Both the position numbers and the translations under genes were made by a program. DNA of 6,192 nucleotides from an uncultured Propionibacteriaceae bacterium (GTDB lineage Bacteria > Actinomycetota > Actinomycetes > Propionibacteriales > Propionibacteriaceae): positions 1-6,192 of the forward strand of contig CAMQXE010000081.1 of NCBI GenBank assembly GCA_947038745.1, written 5' to 3'. The notes under the pieces were generated by a model. The model ran no database searches, had not been told where the DNA came from, and saw nothing but the letters and a program-made list of their open reading frames with translations. Positions 5,084 through 6,192 of this stretch are shown here, piece by piece (within the stretch, counting starts at the first letter, position 1; each line of letters starts with the position of its first letter).

Positions 5084-6192
5084 GTGAGTAATTCCAAGAC
5101 GCTGCTGCTGATCGATGGCCATTCCATGGCTTACCGTGCCTTTTTCGGGATGCCGGTGGAGAACTTTGCTACAACTTCTGGGCAGGCAACGAATGCTGTC
5201 TACGGGTTTACCTCGATGTTGATTAACATGCTGCGCGATGAGCAGCCGACGCACGTCGCGGTGGCTTTTGACGTGTCGCGGCATTCCTTCCGCACCGATG
5301 TCTACCCGGAGTACAAAGCCACGCGTTCAGCGTCGCCAGTGGAGTTCAAAGGCCAAGTAGAACTCATCAAGCAGGTCCTTGACGCGCTCAACATCATCCA
5401 TGTGGAAAAACCTGGTTTTGAGGCTGACGATCTATTAGCCACTTTATCTACTCAGGCGGCAGCCGAAGGCTACGCTGTTCGAGTCTGCACTGGCGACCGA
5501 GATGCTTTACAGCTAGTCACGGAGCAAGTAACTGTCTTATATCCGCGTAAAGGCGTCTCGGACCTGGTGCGGATGACCCCCGGTGCGGTGGTAGAGAAAT
5601 ATCAGGTCGAACCAGCGCGCTATCCAGAACTAGCAGCCCTAGTTGGAGAAACCTCTGACAATCTTCCAGGTGTACCTGGCGTTGGCCCAAAAACTGCCGC
5701 GAAATGGCTGGCTCAGTACGACGGGCTGGTGAATCTTCTCGCTGTCGCTGATACGGTCAAAGGCAAAGCTGGAGAAGCGCTCGTTGCCCATCTCGATCAG
5801 GTACGGCGTAACCGCGAGCTGAATGCTCTCGTCCGCGACGTTGAGCTAGATGTCACGATCGCTGAACTAGAACGACGTGACTGGGATCGTGAAGCAGTCC
5901 ATACGCTTTTTGACGCGTTGGAGTTTAAGGTTTTACGAGATCGACTATTTGAATCGCTCCCACTTGCCAGCGCTGAGCCGGATCTCCCGGAGGCAGGTTT
6001 TACGCTGACCGGTGACATCCTTGGCGCAGGTGAGGTCGGCCCGTGGTTGGAACGTCGTGCTCGTGGCTCCCGCACGGGCGTCGATGTAGTGGGGCACTGG
6101 GGCAGCGGTCAGGGCGACGTTGTGGGTATCGCATTGGCAAGCCACGATGATACTGCCTGCTGGATAGATGTTGCTGAGCTATGGCCTGCTGA
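5084..6192 (+). CDS. polA: DNA polymerase I, N-terminal part (partial)
   Basis: The gene starts at GTG 5084 (MSNSKTLLLIDGHSMAYRAFF) and runs off the window after 369 complete codons; the full protein should be near 900 residues. The visible part is the 5'-3' exonuclease (FEN-like) domain, about 1-290, with metal-binding acids D11, D63, E113, D115, D116, D138, D140 and D192. The arch region includes YPEYKATR, and a helix-hairpin-helix (SDNLPGVPGVGPKTA, 191-205) binds DNA. From about 305 the 3'-5' exonuclease-like domain begins. Its usual D-x-E motif reads D334-V-V336, so the Glu is missing and proofreading is probably lost, as in other actinobacterial PolA. The polymerase domain lies beyond the edge. 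In the cell the enzyme removes RNA primers and fills gaps in replication and repair. The GTG gives the family's normal N-terminus. Confidence 0.97.
   Translation, partial: MSNSKTLLLIDGHSMAYRAFFGMPVENFATTSGQATNAVYGFTSMLINMLRDEQPTHVAVAFDVSRHSFRTDVYPEYKATRSASPVEFKGQVELIKQVLDALNIIHVEKPGFEADDLLATLSTQAAAEGYAVRVCTGDRDALQLVTEQVTVLYPRKGVSDLVRMTPGAVVEKYQVEPARYPELAALVGETSDNLPGVPGVGPKTAAKWLAQYDGLVNLLAVADTVKGKAGEALVAHLDQVRRNRELNALVRDVELDVTIAELERRDWDREAVHTLFDALEFKVLRDRLFESLPLASAEPDLPEAGFTLTGDILGAGEVGPWLERRARGSRTGVDVVGHWGSGQGDVVGIALASHDDTACWIDVAELWPA

Noticed and set aside
5038..5127. N-terminal extension of the thioesterase to the ATG at 5127
   Set aside because: It would overlap the opposite-strand start of polA by 44 bases, and the added residues (MEWPSISSS...) do not look like the family's N-terminus.
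5647..5652. Glu in place of Asp in the PolA G-D/E-x-SDN motif (residue 189)
   Set aside because: GE-x-SDNLPG occurs in other actinobacterial PolA proteins as I recall them and is conservative.
6071..6120. Loss of the exonuclease D-x-E motif in PolA as a novelty
   Set aside because: A degenerate proofreading domain is usual in actinobacterial PolA, so it is noted in the gene entry only.

Overview
The window looks like chromosomal DNA from an actinobacterium of moderate G+C content. The best guess is an Actinomycetaceae member of the Arcanobacterium/Trueperella type. The grounds are the gene set pyk, ANTAR response regulator (PdtaR type), MATE transporter, PaaI-like thioesterase and polA, the frequent GTG starts, a tRNA without encoded CCA, and an actinobacterial-type PolA with a degenerate proofreading motif. 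The genus is inferred from protein style, not proven.

Left part (1-1061). The window opens inside the last 52 codons of a cation diffusion facilitator (CDF) metal exporter. A 442-base stretch without an intact gene follows. It holds a perfect 23-bp-arm palindrome whose centre resembles a DtxR/IdeR iron box, a G-rich tract that could form a quadruplex, and what may be the decayed remains of a glycoside hydrolase family 3 gene. Next is a small gene (603-875) for a protein with two Cys-rich DUF1540 repeats. It has a clear ribosome binding site, strongly biased codons and its own hairpin terminator.

Middle (1062-2700). pyk (pyruvate kinase) stands alone between its leader and a strong terminator. 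The enzyme carries the residues of the K+-independent class. Its leader can be folded into two tandem hexaloops, the shape recognised by ANTAR proteins, and the second one covers the ribosome binding site. A tRNA-Leu(CAA) gene on the minus strand converges on pyk, with a large stem-loop just past its 3' end.

Right part (2749-6192). A PdtaR-like receiver-ANTAR regulator overlaps the next gene, a DinF-type MATE exporter, by 4 bases, so the two are probably one translationally coupled operon. A hotdog-fold thioesterase on the minus strand converges on the MATE gene with a 14-base overlap. It is divergent from polA, whose 5' nuclease domain and the start of its inactive exonuclease-like domain run to the window edge.

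The ordinary content is central metabolism, a tRNA and replication/repair. The less ordinary points are the metal-flavoured left edge (CDF exporter, iron-box-like palindrome, Cys-rich protein) and the possible ANTAR RNA target in front of pyk.
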